A stretch of DNA of 64,000 bases from Enterobacter sp. Ag1 (lineage in GTDB: Bacteria; Pseudomonadota; Gammaproteobacteria; Enterobacterales; Enterobacteriaceae): NCBI GenBank assembly GCA_000277545.1, contig AKXM01000008.1, positions 122,677-186,676 of the forward strand, in the 5' to 3' direction. The notes below the pieces were generated by a model. That model did no database searches and was not told the origin of the DNA. It was given only the letters and a program-made list of their open reading frames with translations. The position numbers were made by a program, and so were the translations under genes. Positions 1-9,569 of this stretch are shown here, in pieces. Within the stretch, counting starts at the first letter, position 1, and every line of letters begins with the position of its first letter.

Positions 1-421
1 TGGCCTGATAACCGCCGAAACGAAACTTGATACGGCAACGCAGGCACGCGTATCCACTAACGCTAACAATATTTCTTTAAATACGGAACATGCAGAAAAT
101 AATACCCGCCTGATTCAGGCCAACAGCCTATCGATAGACAAATTAAATAATGCATTTTCTGCATTAAAAGACGAAGTTAACAATAATCAAAAAGAGGCCA
201 ACGCGGGTATCTCTGGCGCGATGGCAATGAGCAATATACCGCAGGTGATGAATAATCAAACCGTGGCTATAGGGGCAGGGATTGGCGGCTATGAAGGTGA
301 AAATGCTTTAGCCGTGGGCGCCTCTACACGTATCGGAAATGCTGTTGTTGTGAAAGCCACCGTCAGTGATGATACAGAAAACAATATGGGTTACGGCGCG
401 GGGTTATCTGTAGGCTGGTAA
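1..421 (+). CDS. YadA-type trimeric autotransporter adhesin, C-terminal end (partial)
   Basis: The reading frame is open from base 2 to a TAA at 419-421 and runs off the left edge, so only about 139 residues are seen. The first half is a polar, Asn-rich, heptad-like stretch typical of a trimeric coiled-coil stalk. The last ~70 residues have the YadA anchor pattern: a helix leading into four short beta strands (AIGAGIGGYEGENALAVGAS, then VVVKATVSDD), ending GAGLSVGW with an aromatic C-terminal residue, as expected for Bam-dependent outer-membrane insertion. In this family three anchors form one 12-strand barrel that exports the passenger. The passenger and its ligand lie outside the window. 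A terminator follows at 474-496. Confidence 0.85.
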   Translation, partial: GLITAETKLDTATQARVSTNANNISLNTEHAENNTRLIQANSLSIDKLNNAFSALKDEVNNNQKEANAGISGAMAMSNIPQVMNNQTVAIGAGIGGYEGENALAVGASTRIGNAVVVKATVSDDTENNMGYGAGLSVGW

Positions 422-473
422 GTTTTCCCAGGCAACATTTACTTCGTTAAAACCACTGCTAAGCTCTATTTCA

Positions 474-496
474 GCGCCTTTTCAAAGGCGCATTTT
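474..496 (+). terminator. Rho-independent terminator after the YadA-type gene
   Basis: An 8-bp perfect stem (GCGCCTTT / AAAGGCGC, 474-481 with 484-491) has a tiny loop and is followed by ATTTT. It lies 53 bases after the adhesin stop codon and ends its transcript before the lpxO-like gene. Confidence 0.65.
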
Positions 497-558
497 GGGC
501 AGTCGGGGCTTTGGCCCGGCAGGGAATGAGCAAAAAAACACAGTGGTCAGAGAACAAC

Positions 559-1461
559 ATGAAATATATTATTTTACTCATCATTATTATTTCAGTGGTC
601 TATGTGCATTATCGCGGCAAGATTCGCTTTCGTTTCTGGCGGCAGCTTTCGGACCATTCCACGTTTACCGCCCCGCTTAACGGTTTTATGTATCTTTTCT
701 CCAGGGTGCCGAATACGCCCTATTTAACACCGGAAACCTTTCCCGAGCTGACAACGCTGCGGGAAAACTGGGAAGTGATTCGCGACGAAGGTATGCATCT
801 GCAACAAATGGAGCAGATAAAAGCCGCGGATAAATTTAACGACGCCGGTTTCAACTCCTTCTTTAAAACAGGCTGGAAGCGCTTTTACCTGAAATGGTAT
901 GAAAACGCCCACCCGTCGGCCAGCATACTGTGCCCGAAAACCACCGAACTGCTGCGCACCATTCCTTCCATCAAAGCTGCGATGTTCGCCACCCTGCCCG
1001 ACGGCAGCCGCCTGCCGAGGCATCGGGATCCGTACGCCGGTTCGCTGCGTTTTCACCTTGGACTTGCGACCCCGAATGACGATCGCTGCTTTATTGAAGT
1101 GGACGGGAAGCGCTATAGCTGGCGGGACGGTGAAGGCGTGCTGTTCGATGAAACCTATATTCACTACGCGGAAAACACCAGCGGCGAAAATCGCCTGATT
1201 CTGTTCTGCGACGTGGAAAGACCGATGCGCTACCGCTGGGCTCAGGCGGTTAACCACTGGCTGGGGCGCAACCTGATGAGCGCCGCGTCGGCACCTAACG
1301 ATGAAAACGACCGCATCGGTGGGATCAACCGCGCTTTCCGCTACATCTATCAGATTCGTATCGTCGGCAAGAAGTTAAAAAGCTGGAATAAAACGGTGTA
1401 TTACATCGTGAAATGGATCCTGTTTGGCGGGATTGCCGTGCTTATCTGGCGGGCGTTTTAG
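559..1461 (+). CDS. lpxO: LpxO-type lipid A 2-hydroxylase (aspartyl/asparaginyl beta-hydroxylase fold)
   Basis: The 300-residue product resembles Salmonella LpxO along its length. LpxO is an inner-membrane, cytoplasm-facing Fe(II)/2-oxoglutarate dioxygenase that adds a 2-OH group to the secondary myristate of lipid A. An N-terminal membrane helix (about residues 2-16) ends VYVHYRGK. The family core follows: FNSFFKTGWKRFYLKWY, SRLPRHRDPYAGSLRFHLGL with the His-Arg-Asp iron-binding region, and FDETYIHYAENTSGENR with a second His and the Arg for 2-oxoglutarate. A C-terminal hydrophobic segment (WILFGGIAVLIW) closes the protein. The start at 559 is chosen because it begins directly at the membrane helix; Met codons at 511 and 526 are also in frame. 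The gene is single and ends in a hairpin region shared with azoR. Confidence 0.85.
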   Translation: MKYIILLIIIISVVYVHYRGKIRFRFWRQLSDHSTFTAPLNGFMYLFSRVPNTPYLTPETFPELTTLRENWEVIRDEGMHLQQMEQIKAADKFNDAGFNSFFKTGWKRFYLKWYENAHPSASILCPKTTELLRTIPSIKAAMFATLPDGSRLPRHRDPYAGSLRFHLGLATPNDDRCFIEVDGKRYSWRDGEGVLFDETYIHYAENTSGENRLILFCDVERPMRYRWAQAVNHWLGRNLMSAASAPNDENDRIGGINRAFRYIYQIRIVGKKLKSWNKTVYYIVKWILFGGIAVLIWRAF

Positions 1462-1478
1462 TTCACATCCGCGAAATA

Positions 1479-1511
1479 AACGAGCCTTTGCAGTAATAGC
1501 CAGGGCTCGTT
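1479..1511. terminator. Convergent hairpin between lpxO and azoR
   Basis: An 8-bp inverted repeat, AACGAGCC (1479-1486) with GGCTCGTT (1504-1511), lies between two converging stop codons. It can serve either strand. There is no strong T-run, so termination is only probable. Confidence 0.4.
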
Positions 1512-1526
1512 ATCCGTTATCCGTAA

Positions 1527-2138
1527 TCAGGCCAGTGACGCAATCTGTTTTTTCGCATCGGCGAGTGCGGCGCTTTTCGCTTCGTCGCCACGGCTCAGGT
1601 TTTCTGCGCGAATAATGGTCACATCGGTCAGGCCAATAAAGCCCAGTACCGCTTTCAAATAGGATTCCTGATGCTCCAGGAATGCCGCCGGGCTGTCGCC
1701 GGTGTACTGGCCGCCGCGCGAAGAAGCGATAAACACTTTTTTGCCTTTTGGCAGCAGGCCTTCCGGGCCGTTGGCGCCGTACTGGAAGGTGCGTCCAGCC
1801 ACACAAACGCGGTCGATCCACGCCTTAAGCTGGGATGGAATAGAAAAGTTGTACATCGGCACGCCAATGACAATCACGTCTGCGGCGAACAGGTCGTCAA
1901 TAAACGCCCCACCGGCCGCGAGATCTGCGCCCAGCTCAGCGTCGGTCACTTCCGCGCCCTGGAAAGCGGCAATGTGCTTGTCGGACAGGTGCTGAGCCGG
2001 GGACTGCACCAGGTCGCGGTAAATCACGGTGGCACCGGGGTGCAGCGTTTTCTGGCGGGCAACAATCTCCGCGGACAGCTGGCGGCTGACGGAATAACCG
2101 CCCAGAACACTGGTATCAATATGCAGGATAGTCGACAT
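1527..2138 (-). CDS. azoR: FMN-dependent NADH-azoreductase
   Basis: The 203-residue flavodoxin-like protein starts MSTILHIDTSVLGGYSVSR, the phosphate-binding loop of the AzoR/acyl carrier phosphodiesterase-like family. Further FMN and active-site blocks are VIGVPMYNFSIPSQLKAWIDRV and SSRGGQY. AzoR is a cytoplasmic homodimer that uses NADH to reduce azo dyes and quinones, and it is linked to thiol and quinone stress. The start at 2138 is preferred over a longer frame beginning at 2222, because it has GAGG eight bases upstream and matches the family N-terminus. A LysR gene is transcribed away from it across a 255-base gap, which suggests it is the regulator. Confidence 0.9.
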   Translation of the reverse strand: MSTILHIDTSVLGGYSVSRQLSAEIVARQKTLHPGATVIYRDLVQSPAQHLSDKHIAAFQGAEVTDAELGADLAAGGAFIDDLFAADVIVIGVPMYNFSIPSQLKAWIDRVCVAGRTFQYGANGPEGLLPKGKKVFIASSRGGQYTGDSPAAFLEHQESYLKAVLGFIGLTDVTIIRAENLSRGDEAKSAALADAKKQIASLA

Positions 2139-2393
2139 CGTTTTGGCCTCTGAAATGGAGTCTGATTTAGGGGATAAGCGCGTTAAGAGTTTTTTTAGAG
2201 CCGTTAACATAGGTGTGCTCAATCTTTAAGATTCTCTGGACATGGCAGCCACTATGCCACCGCCTTTCCCACCCGAATAGCCGTTATATTTCGATGCAAT
2301 CCATCGCCATGTCCGATACATCATCGCCAATGACAAACCCATGCCGAAGGGCTATATTGCGCTTCATCCCTTGACAGCCAGGCAGGAACCACA

Positions 2394-3329
2394 ATGCTGG
2401 ACGGTATTTCGCTGGACCAACTTCGCACGTTTATTGCCGCCGTCGACGAAGGCAGCTTCTCTGCGGCTGCTCGCAAGATGTACCGCGCCCAGTCGGTGAT
2501 CAGCGATTTGATTAAGGGGCTGGAAGCCCAGATCGGCGTGCAGCTGTTCGACCGTTCCGGCCGCTATCCAAAGCTAACGCCAGAAGGTGAAGTGCTGCTG
2601 ATCGATGCCCGCTGCATTGTTTCTGGCGTCGATTTTATGAAGGCGAGAGCGCGCGGTATGTCGTCGGGGCTGGAATCTGAACTTTCGGTGGTGGTGGACG
2701 TTTTCTTCCCGCTGGAGGCGATGACTTCGGCGGCCAAAGCCTTCCGCGAACAGTTTCCCGGCACGCCGCTGCGTCTGTTTGTAGAGGCGCTGGGTGGGGG
2801 CTACAAACCGGTGCTTAACGGCAGCGCGGGGATTGGTATTCTGGGCTCACTGCCGGATATGCCGGCCTCGCTGACCGGGGAGCGTCTGACCGGCGTTTCG
2901 CTGGTGATGGTAGCCGCGCCCGATCACCCGCTGGCGCAGTTCGAAGGCATCATTCCAAAGTCCGAACTGACCAAACACGTTCAGCTGGTGCTGACCGACC
3001 GCTCGGAGCTTTCCAAAGGGAAAGAGTTTGGCGTGATGTCACCTTCCACCTGGCGGCTGGGCGATCTGCTGGCCAAACACGCCTTTTTGCTCGATGGCCT
3101 CGGCTGGGGCAGCATGCCGTCACACGTTGTCGAACGAGATATTCGCGAGGGGCGGCTGGTGCGGCTGAACATTGAGGATGTTCCGCCGGCAGGGCTCGCA
3201 CTGCCGATGTTTGGCGTCTACCCGATTGCCTCCCCGCCCGGCCCGGCCGGACGCTGGCTGATTGAACGGCTTAAAAACCTCTGCCCGGCAAAACTGGCCG
3301 CCAGTTCGCCCAAAACTAGCGGCGAGTAA
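2394..3329 (+). CDS. LysR-family transcriptional regulator, divergent from azoR
   Basis: The 311-residue protein has an N-terminal winged HTH (about residues 5-65: LDQLRTFIAAVDEGSFSAAA, then SVISDLIKGLEAQIG and LFDRSGR) followed by a periplasmic-binding-protein-like effector domain. An AGGA motif lies upstream of the ATG. It is divergent from azoR, the usual LysR arrangement for controlling the neighbour and itself; a quinone or electrophile inducer would be an inference. Its last 14 bases overlap the 3' end of the convergent acetyltransferase gene. Confidence 0.85.
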   Translation: MLDGISLDQLRTFIAAVDEGSFSAAARKMYRAQSVISDLIKGLEAQIGVQLFDRSGRYPKLTPEGEVLLIDARCIVSGVDFMKARARGMSSGLESELSVVVDVFFPLEAMTSAAKAFREQFPGTPLRLFVEALGGGYKPVLNGSAGIGILGSLPDMPASLTGERLTGVSLVMVAAPDHPLAQFEGIIPKSELTKHVQLVLTDRSELSKGKEFGVMSPSTWRLGDLLAKHAFLLDGLGWGSMPSHVVERDIREGRLVRLNIEDVPPAGLALPMFGVYPIASPPGPAGRWLIERLKNLCPAKLAASSPKTSGE

Positions 3330-3756
3330 GCAACCGGTGAGTCACCCTCTCCTCACCGAAAACGGCCTGAAACCCGGCGGCTTCATAAAAACGAAAGGCG
3401 TGTTCGGGAGCATGGGTGTTATAAAAATCAAACCAGTGGTCTCCGCCGGCAACCAGGGCCTGCAGCAGTTGCTGCCCTGCTCCCTTTCCCCGCCAGGCCA
3501 GGCTAAGGTACAGGTGTCGAATACGCCCCGCGCGTTCGTCTGCTGAAAACGGGTCGCGATTAAGCCCGCCAATGCCGACCAGTTCCTCACGGGCAAAGAC
3601 ACCCAGTAGTTTTTCTCCGGGCAAGTCAAAACGGTTTTCTCCGCTAAGCCAGTTGGCTTCAAGCCGGCGCAGCATATTGTACTGTTCCTCAACGCTTTGC
3701 GCTTTGAGTGAGGCAAAGCCTTTGTTATCCGGCGTCACCAACATTATTCGCAGCAC
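3316..3756 (-). CDS. GNAT-family N-acetyltransferase
   Basis: The 146-residue protein has the GNAT acetyl-CoA signature: beta4 with IRHLYLSLAWRGKGAGQQLL (the R/Q-x-x-G-x-G/A loop), then APEHAFRFYEAAGF near the C-terminus. The substrate cannot be told. A GTG start at 3756 is preferred because GGAGGG lies at good spacing before it; an ATG at 3780 is in frame but has no ribosome site. The 3' end overlaps the LysR gene by 14 bases, tail to tail. It lies just downstream of the kinase-like gene on the same strand with a 26-base gap, so the two may be co-transcribed. Confidence 0.75.
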   Translation of the reverse strand: MLRIMLVTPDNKGFASLKAQSVEEQYNMLRRLEANWLSGENRFDLPGEKLLGVFAREELVGIGGLNRDPFSADERAGRIRHLYLSLAWRGKGAGQQLLQALVAGGDHWFDFYNTHAPEHAFRFYEAAGFQAVFGEERVTHRLLTRR

Positions 3757-3782
3757 GGTTATCCCTCCCATTAATCCCACTG

Positions 3783-4427
<645 letters not shown>

Positions 4428-4533
4428 TCAGTAAAGCCCTTGAGTGGCCAAAGCAGACGACAGGTTCCCGTCAGCCTCGCCCTGGCATCTTTCGTAACCA
4501 GAAAAACTCCCGCGTCCCCATTCCAAACGCTAT

Positions 4534-4552
4534 GAGATCGATTATCATTCCC
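4534..4552 (+). promoter_or_regulatory. Fur box upstream of the periplasmic iron-binding gene
   Basis: The 19-mer starting GAGATCGATTATCATT matches 13 of 19 positions of the Fur consensus GATAATGATAATCATTATC. It ends 31 bases before the ATG of the binding-protein gene, so Fe2+-Fur would repress that promoter. Confidence 0.6.
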
Positions 4553-4583
4553 TTCCTAAATTTTCCCGTTCTGAAGGTCATCC

Positions 4584-5714
4584 ATGTTCACAGTGTTTAC
4601 CGCCAAAGCTCGCTGGCTGCTCGCCGCCGTTGCCCTGCTGAGCTTCGCCGCCCAGGCCGCCCCGATTGTTGTTACCGACGTAGCGGGCCGGGAAGTGACG
4701 CTGCCCCGTCCGGCAAAGCGCGTGATGCTGGCCGATGCGCGCGCCCTGCTGGCGCTGAATATTATTCACCCGAAGGATCCGCTGGAAAACATCATTGCCT
4801 GGGATAACTCGCTGAAGACCAAAGCGCCCGATCTGGCGGACGCCTATGCGCGAAAATTCCCCCAGGTAAGCAAAATCACGATGTTTGAAAATCCGTACTA
4901 CACGGATTTCAGCGTTGAAAAAGCGGTCACCTTACAGCCGGATCTGATTATTTTTGACATCGGCGTGCTGGCCAAACTGAAGAACAGCGGCGTGCTGAAC
5001 CAGCTGGAAAAAGTGGGTATTCCGGTGCTGATTATCGACTTCCGCCAGCAGCCGCTGACCAACACTTTGCCCAGCATTGAGTTACTCGGCAAAGTGTTTG
5101 ATGAGCAGAAAAACGCAGACGCCTTTATTCAGCACTACCAGCAGAGGATGAACCTGGTGCGCGAGCGCGTGGCGACGCTGAAACCTGAGCAGCGCCCGAG
5201 CGTGTTTATTGAACGCGCGGCGGGCATTCGCGGCGACGAATGTTGCCAGACTTTCGGCAAGGGCAGCTACGGCCAGTTTATTGATACCGCCGGTGGCAAC
5301 AATATTGGCAGCAAGCTGTTCCCTGAAATGAGCGGCCAGGTGAATACCGAGCAGGTGATCACCAGCAACCCGGACTTTTACCTGATGACGGGTGCCGACT
5401 GGAACCGCGGCAACCGTTCGCCAAAAGCCGTGCCGCTGGGCTATATGGCCGATAAAACCGTGGCCGAACAGAAGCTCAAAGGGCTGATGAACCGGACCGG
5501 CATTAACGTGCTCACGGCGGTGAAAGAGAAGCGCGTGATGGCGATTTACCATCAATTCTACGACTCTCCGCTGAACTATATTGCGGTGGAAACCATCGCT
5601 AAGTTCCTGCACCCGGATTTGTTCAAAGACATCGATCCACAGGCCGACATCGAGCAAGCTCACAAGCAGTTCACCGCCCTGGATTACAGCGGCGTGTTCT
5701 GGGTTATCCCTTAA
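4584..5714 (+). CDS. Periplasmic Fe-siderophore/cobalamin-type ABC substrate-binding protein
   Basis: The 376-residue protein has a Sec signal peptide (about residues 1-25, LLAAVALLSFAAQA-AP) and then the class III binding-protein opening IVVTDVAGREVTLPRPAKRV. Later family blocks are LQPDLIIFDIG and YGQFIDTAGGNNIGS. It would carry an iron chelate from an outer-membrane receptor to an inner-membrane permease. A Fur box lies upstream, and a TonB-dependent receptor with its own Fur box follows after a terminator. No permease or ATPase gene is adjacent, so it must use a distant ABC transporter. A short sequence, RGDECC, in the mid-domain is unusual. The chelate is unknown. Confidence 0.8.
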   Translation: MFTVFTAKARWLLAAVALLSFAAQAAPIVVTDVAGREVTLPRPAKRVMLADARALLALNIIHPKDPLENIIAWDNSLKTKAPDLADAYARKFPQVSKITMFENPYYTDFSVEKAVTLQPDLIIFDIGVLAKLKNSGVLNQLEKVGIPVLIIDFRQQPLTNTLPSIELLGKVFDEQKNADAFIQHYQQRMNLVRERVATLKPEQRPSVFIERAAGIRGDECCQTFGKGSYGQFIDTAGGNNIGSKLFPEMSGQVNTEQVITSNPDFYLMTGADWNRGNRSPKAVPLGYMADKTVAEQKLKGLMNRTGINVLTAVKEKRVMAIYHQFYDSPLNYIAVETIAKFLHPDLFKDIDPQADIEQAHKQFTALDYSGVFWVIP

Positions 5715-5747
5715 CAACCTGAATTCCCGGTCTGTTCATCTGTACTG

Positions 5748-5779
5748 CCGAGCGGTCATCCAACCACTCGGTTTTTTTT
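5748..5779 (+). terminator. Rho-independent terminator after the iron-binding protein gene
   Basis: The stem CCGAGCGG / CCACTCGG (5748-5755 with 5764-5771, one mismatch) is followed by eight T residues. It separates the binding-protein gene from the receptor gene, which therefore has its own Fur-type promoter. Confidence 0.75.
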
Positions 5780-5829
5780 GCTTACTTTTCGCCTTATCCC
5801 GAATTATTCCGCAACAAAACTATTTACTT

Positions 5830-5848
5830 GAAAATAATTATCATTAAG
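5830..5848 (+). promoter_or_regulatory. Fur box upstream of the FecA-like receptor gene
   Basis: The 19-mer GAAAATAATTATCATTAAG matches 14 of 19 positions of the Fur consensus. It ends 50 bases before the receptor start, within an AT-rich promoter region. Confidence 0.7.
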
Positions 5849-5898
5849 ATTGTCATTTCCAAAAAAACTCATAACGACAAACCCATAATTCTATAGGA

Positions 5899-8037
5899 AT
5901 GATGATGCGCCCCCTTTTTCGTGTCTCTCTCCTGGCAAGCGCGATAGCATTTGCGCTGCCAGCGCTCGCCGCTGATAACACACAAACAGATAAAGCCCCC
6001 GCAGATAAAAAAGCTGACGACATTACCGTCGTCGGCAACTGGCTCGATAACCCAGACACCAGCACCGTGCTGCTTAACCACCCCGGCGCACGCTCGATCG
6101 TTACAGATCAGCAGCTTCGTGAGCAAGGTTCAGAGACGCTAGCCGATGCGCTAAAAGGCATTCCGGGCGTGCAGGTGCGTGACAGCAACGGCACCGGCGG
6201 CAGCGACATTTCCCTTAACGTTGGCGTGCGCGGCCTGACTTCTCGCCTGTCCCCACGTTCAACCATCCTGATGGACGGCGTGCCGCTCGCGGTTGCCCCT
6301 TACGGCCAGCCACAGCTTTCCATGGCGCCGCTGGGCATGGGCAACATTCAGTCCGTGGACGTGGTTCGAGGCGGCGGCGCAGTGCGTTATGGGCCGCAAA
6401 ACGTTGGCGGCGTGATTAACTTTGTTACTCGCGACATTCCGAAAGAGTTTGGCGGCACCGTCAGCGCGCAGACCCAGGGCGCCAGCCACGGTGGCCTGAA
6501 AACGCTGACCAGCGCGTCCGTGGGCGGCACGGCGGATAACGGCTTTGGTGCAGAACTGCTCTACTCCGGCCTGCACGGCCAGGGCTACCGTGAAAGCAAC
6601 GACAATACCGACATCGACGATTTCATGCTGAAGACCAAGTACAACTTCACCGATCGCGATGAGCTGCAGGCTAACTTCCACTATTACGAAGCACAGTCAG
6701 GTATGCCAGGCGGCCTGACGACCGCACAGTATGCAAAAGATCCGTTCCAGTCGGACCGCCGCTGGGACAGCTTTGAAGGCCGCCGCAAGGATATGTCCTT
6801 CAAATATAAGCACACAGAAGACGATAAAAAGCTGGAAGTCCTGACCTACTTTACCGACAGCTACCGCAGCAGCGATCTGGAGTATTTCAAGGGCAACAAA
6901 CGTACCCTGAACTCAGCGCCTCGCAACTACTCCACCTGGGCGATTGAGCCAACCTATTCTCAGCTGTTCCGCTTCTGGGATATGTCTCATGAAGTCACCC
7001 TGGGCTACCGCTACCTGAACGAAACGTCGGACGAGAAAGGTTACCGCACGCCAAAAGCGTATGATCCTGCGACAACCTTCACCAAACCGGACATGACCGA
7101 GTACTACCAGCACAGCTCGGGCGGTACTGCAGCGAACGCTTTCTATATTGATGATGCCATCAACGTCAGCGACTGGACGATTACGCCGGGTCTGCGCTAT
7201 GAAAGCATCAAAACGCACACCAGCGACTCCTTCCAGAACATCGATCGCGAGAAGACCTACAGCCAGCCGCTGCCTTCTATCAGCGTGATGTACCATATGT
7301 CTGATGCCTGGAAACTGTTCGCCAACGCCAGCACCTCCTTCGGCAGTATGCAGTACTTCCAGCTGACCCGCGGCGGCAGCGGCAATCAGCCGGCAGCCGG
7401 CCTGACCCCGGAAAAAGCGCATACCTATGAGTTCGGTACCCGTTATGACGACACCGCGCTGAAGGCTGAAGCGACGCTGTTCTACATCGACTTCGACGAT
7501 CAGCTGCAGTACATCAACAACATTGTGGGCTGGACGAACCTCGGTGCAACCAAACACCAGGGCCTTGAACTGGCGCTAAATTACGATCTAAGCGAAGTCG
7601 ACCGCGCACTGGACGGCGTGAGCGTTTACACCACGTACACCTACACCAAAGCCACCAGTGACAAAGGGGACTTCGCCGGGAAAGATCTGCCGTTCTACTC
7701 TCGCCAGGTGTACACCGTGGGCACCCGCTACGCGACCGGTAACTGGGTATGGAATCTGGACAGTTTTGCACAGTCTAAACAGAGCTCTCCGGGTACCGGG
7801 CCGAACTACATCACCGACGAAAGCGCGGACGGGCAGTTTGGTAATATCGCAGGCTATATGGTGTGGAATATGCGCGGCGAGTACGACTTTGGGCCGTCGC
7901 TGTCTCACCTGAAGCTGGGTGCCGGGATTAAAAACCTGTTCGATCAGCGTTATTACACGCGTTCGAATGACAATAACTCCGGGAAATACGTAGGCGAGCC
8001 GCGTACCTACTTCGTACAGGCTTCGATGGCGTTCTGA
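5899..8037 (+). CDS. TonB-dependent ferric-chelate receptor, FecA-like without the signalling domain
   Basis: The 712-residue outer-membrane receptor has a signal peptide (about 1-25, ending ALPALAAD) and a TonB-box-like DDITVV near residue 42. The plug domain is very FecA-like (IPGVQVRDSNGTGGSDISLN, PRSTILMDG, VVRGGGAVRYGPQNVGGVIN), followed by a 22-strand barrel ending YFVQASMAF with a terminal Phe. FecA itself carries an extra N-terminal domain of about 80 residues that talks to FecR; that domain and fecIR are absent here. Control is therefore expected from the Fur box at 5830-5848 only. Three Met codons lie in a row (5899, 5902, 5905) behind AGGA. Substrate is probably a citrate-type or other carboxylate ferric chelate, by inference. 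Confidence 0.85.
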   Translation: MMMRPLFRVSLLASAIAFALPALAADNTQTDKAPADKKADDITVVGNWLDNPDTSTVLLNHPGARSIVTDQQLREQGSETLADALKGIPGVQVRDSNGTGGSDISLNVGVRGLTSRLSPRSTILMDGVPLAVAPYGQPQLSMAPLGMGNIQSVDVVRGGGAVRYGPQNVGGVINFVTRDIPKEFGGTVSAQTQGASHGGLKTLTSASVGGTADNGFGAELLYSGLHGQGYRESNDNTDIDDFMLKTKYNFTDRDELQANFHYYEAQSGMPGGLTTAQYAKDPFQSDRRWDSFEGRRKDMSFKYKHTEDDKKLEVLTYFTDSYRSSDLEYFKGNKRTLNSAPRNYSTWAIEPTYSQLFRFWDMSHEVTLGYRYLNETSDEKGYRTPKAYDPATTFTKPDMTEYYQHSSGGTAANAFYIDDAINVSDWTITPGLRYESIKTHTSDSFQNIDREKTYSQPLPSISVMYHMSDAWKLFANASTSFGSMQYFQLTRGGSGNQPAAGLTPEKAHTYEFGTRYDDTALKAEATLFYIDFDDQLQYINNIVGWTNLGATKHQGLELALNYDLSEVDRALDGVSVYTTYTYTKATSDKGDFAGKDLPFYSRQVYTVGTRYATGNWVWNLDSFAQSKQSSPGTGPNYITDESADGQFGNIAGYMVWNMRGEYDFGPSLSHLKLGAGIKNLFDQRYYTRSNDNNSGKYVGEPRTYFVQASMAF

Positions 8038-8042
8038 TAACG

Positions 8043-8115
8043 ACCCTCACCCTAACCCTCTCCCTAAAAGGGAGAGGGGATAAAACGGTATTTCTCCCCT
8101 GCCTTCTGGGGAGAG
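8043..8115. repeat. Paired-hairpin intergenic repeat, copy 1
   Basis: The motif CCCTCACCCTAACCCTCTCC is followed by a hairpin, CCCTCTCCC-TAAAA-GGGAGAGGG (about 8056-8079), and by a second hairpin, TCTCCCC...GGGGAGA (about 8092-8113). Related copies lie at 30126-30220, 32839-32950 and 48186-48283. Here it sits between convergent stop codons of the receptor gene and ascB. Confidence 0.8.
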
Positions 8116-8126
8116 AGAGGGGAAAA

Positions 8127-9569
<1,443 letters not shown>

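Noticed and set aside
3316..3329. Overlap of LysR and GNAT gene tails as a regulatory feature
   Set aside because: A 14-base tail-to-tail overlap is common in compact genomes and needs no special explanation.
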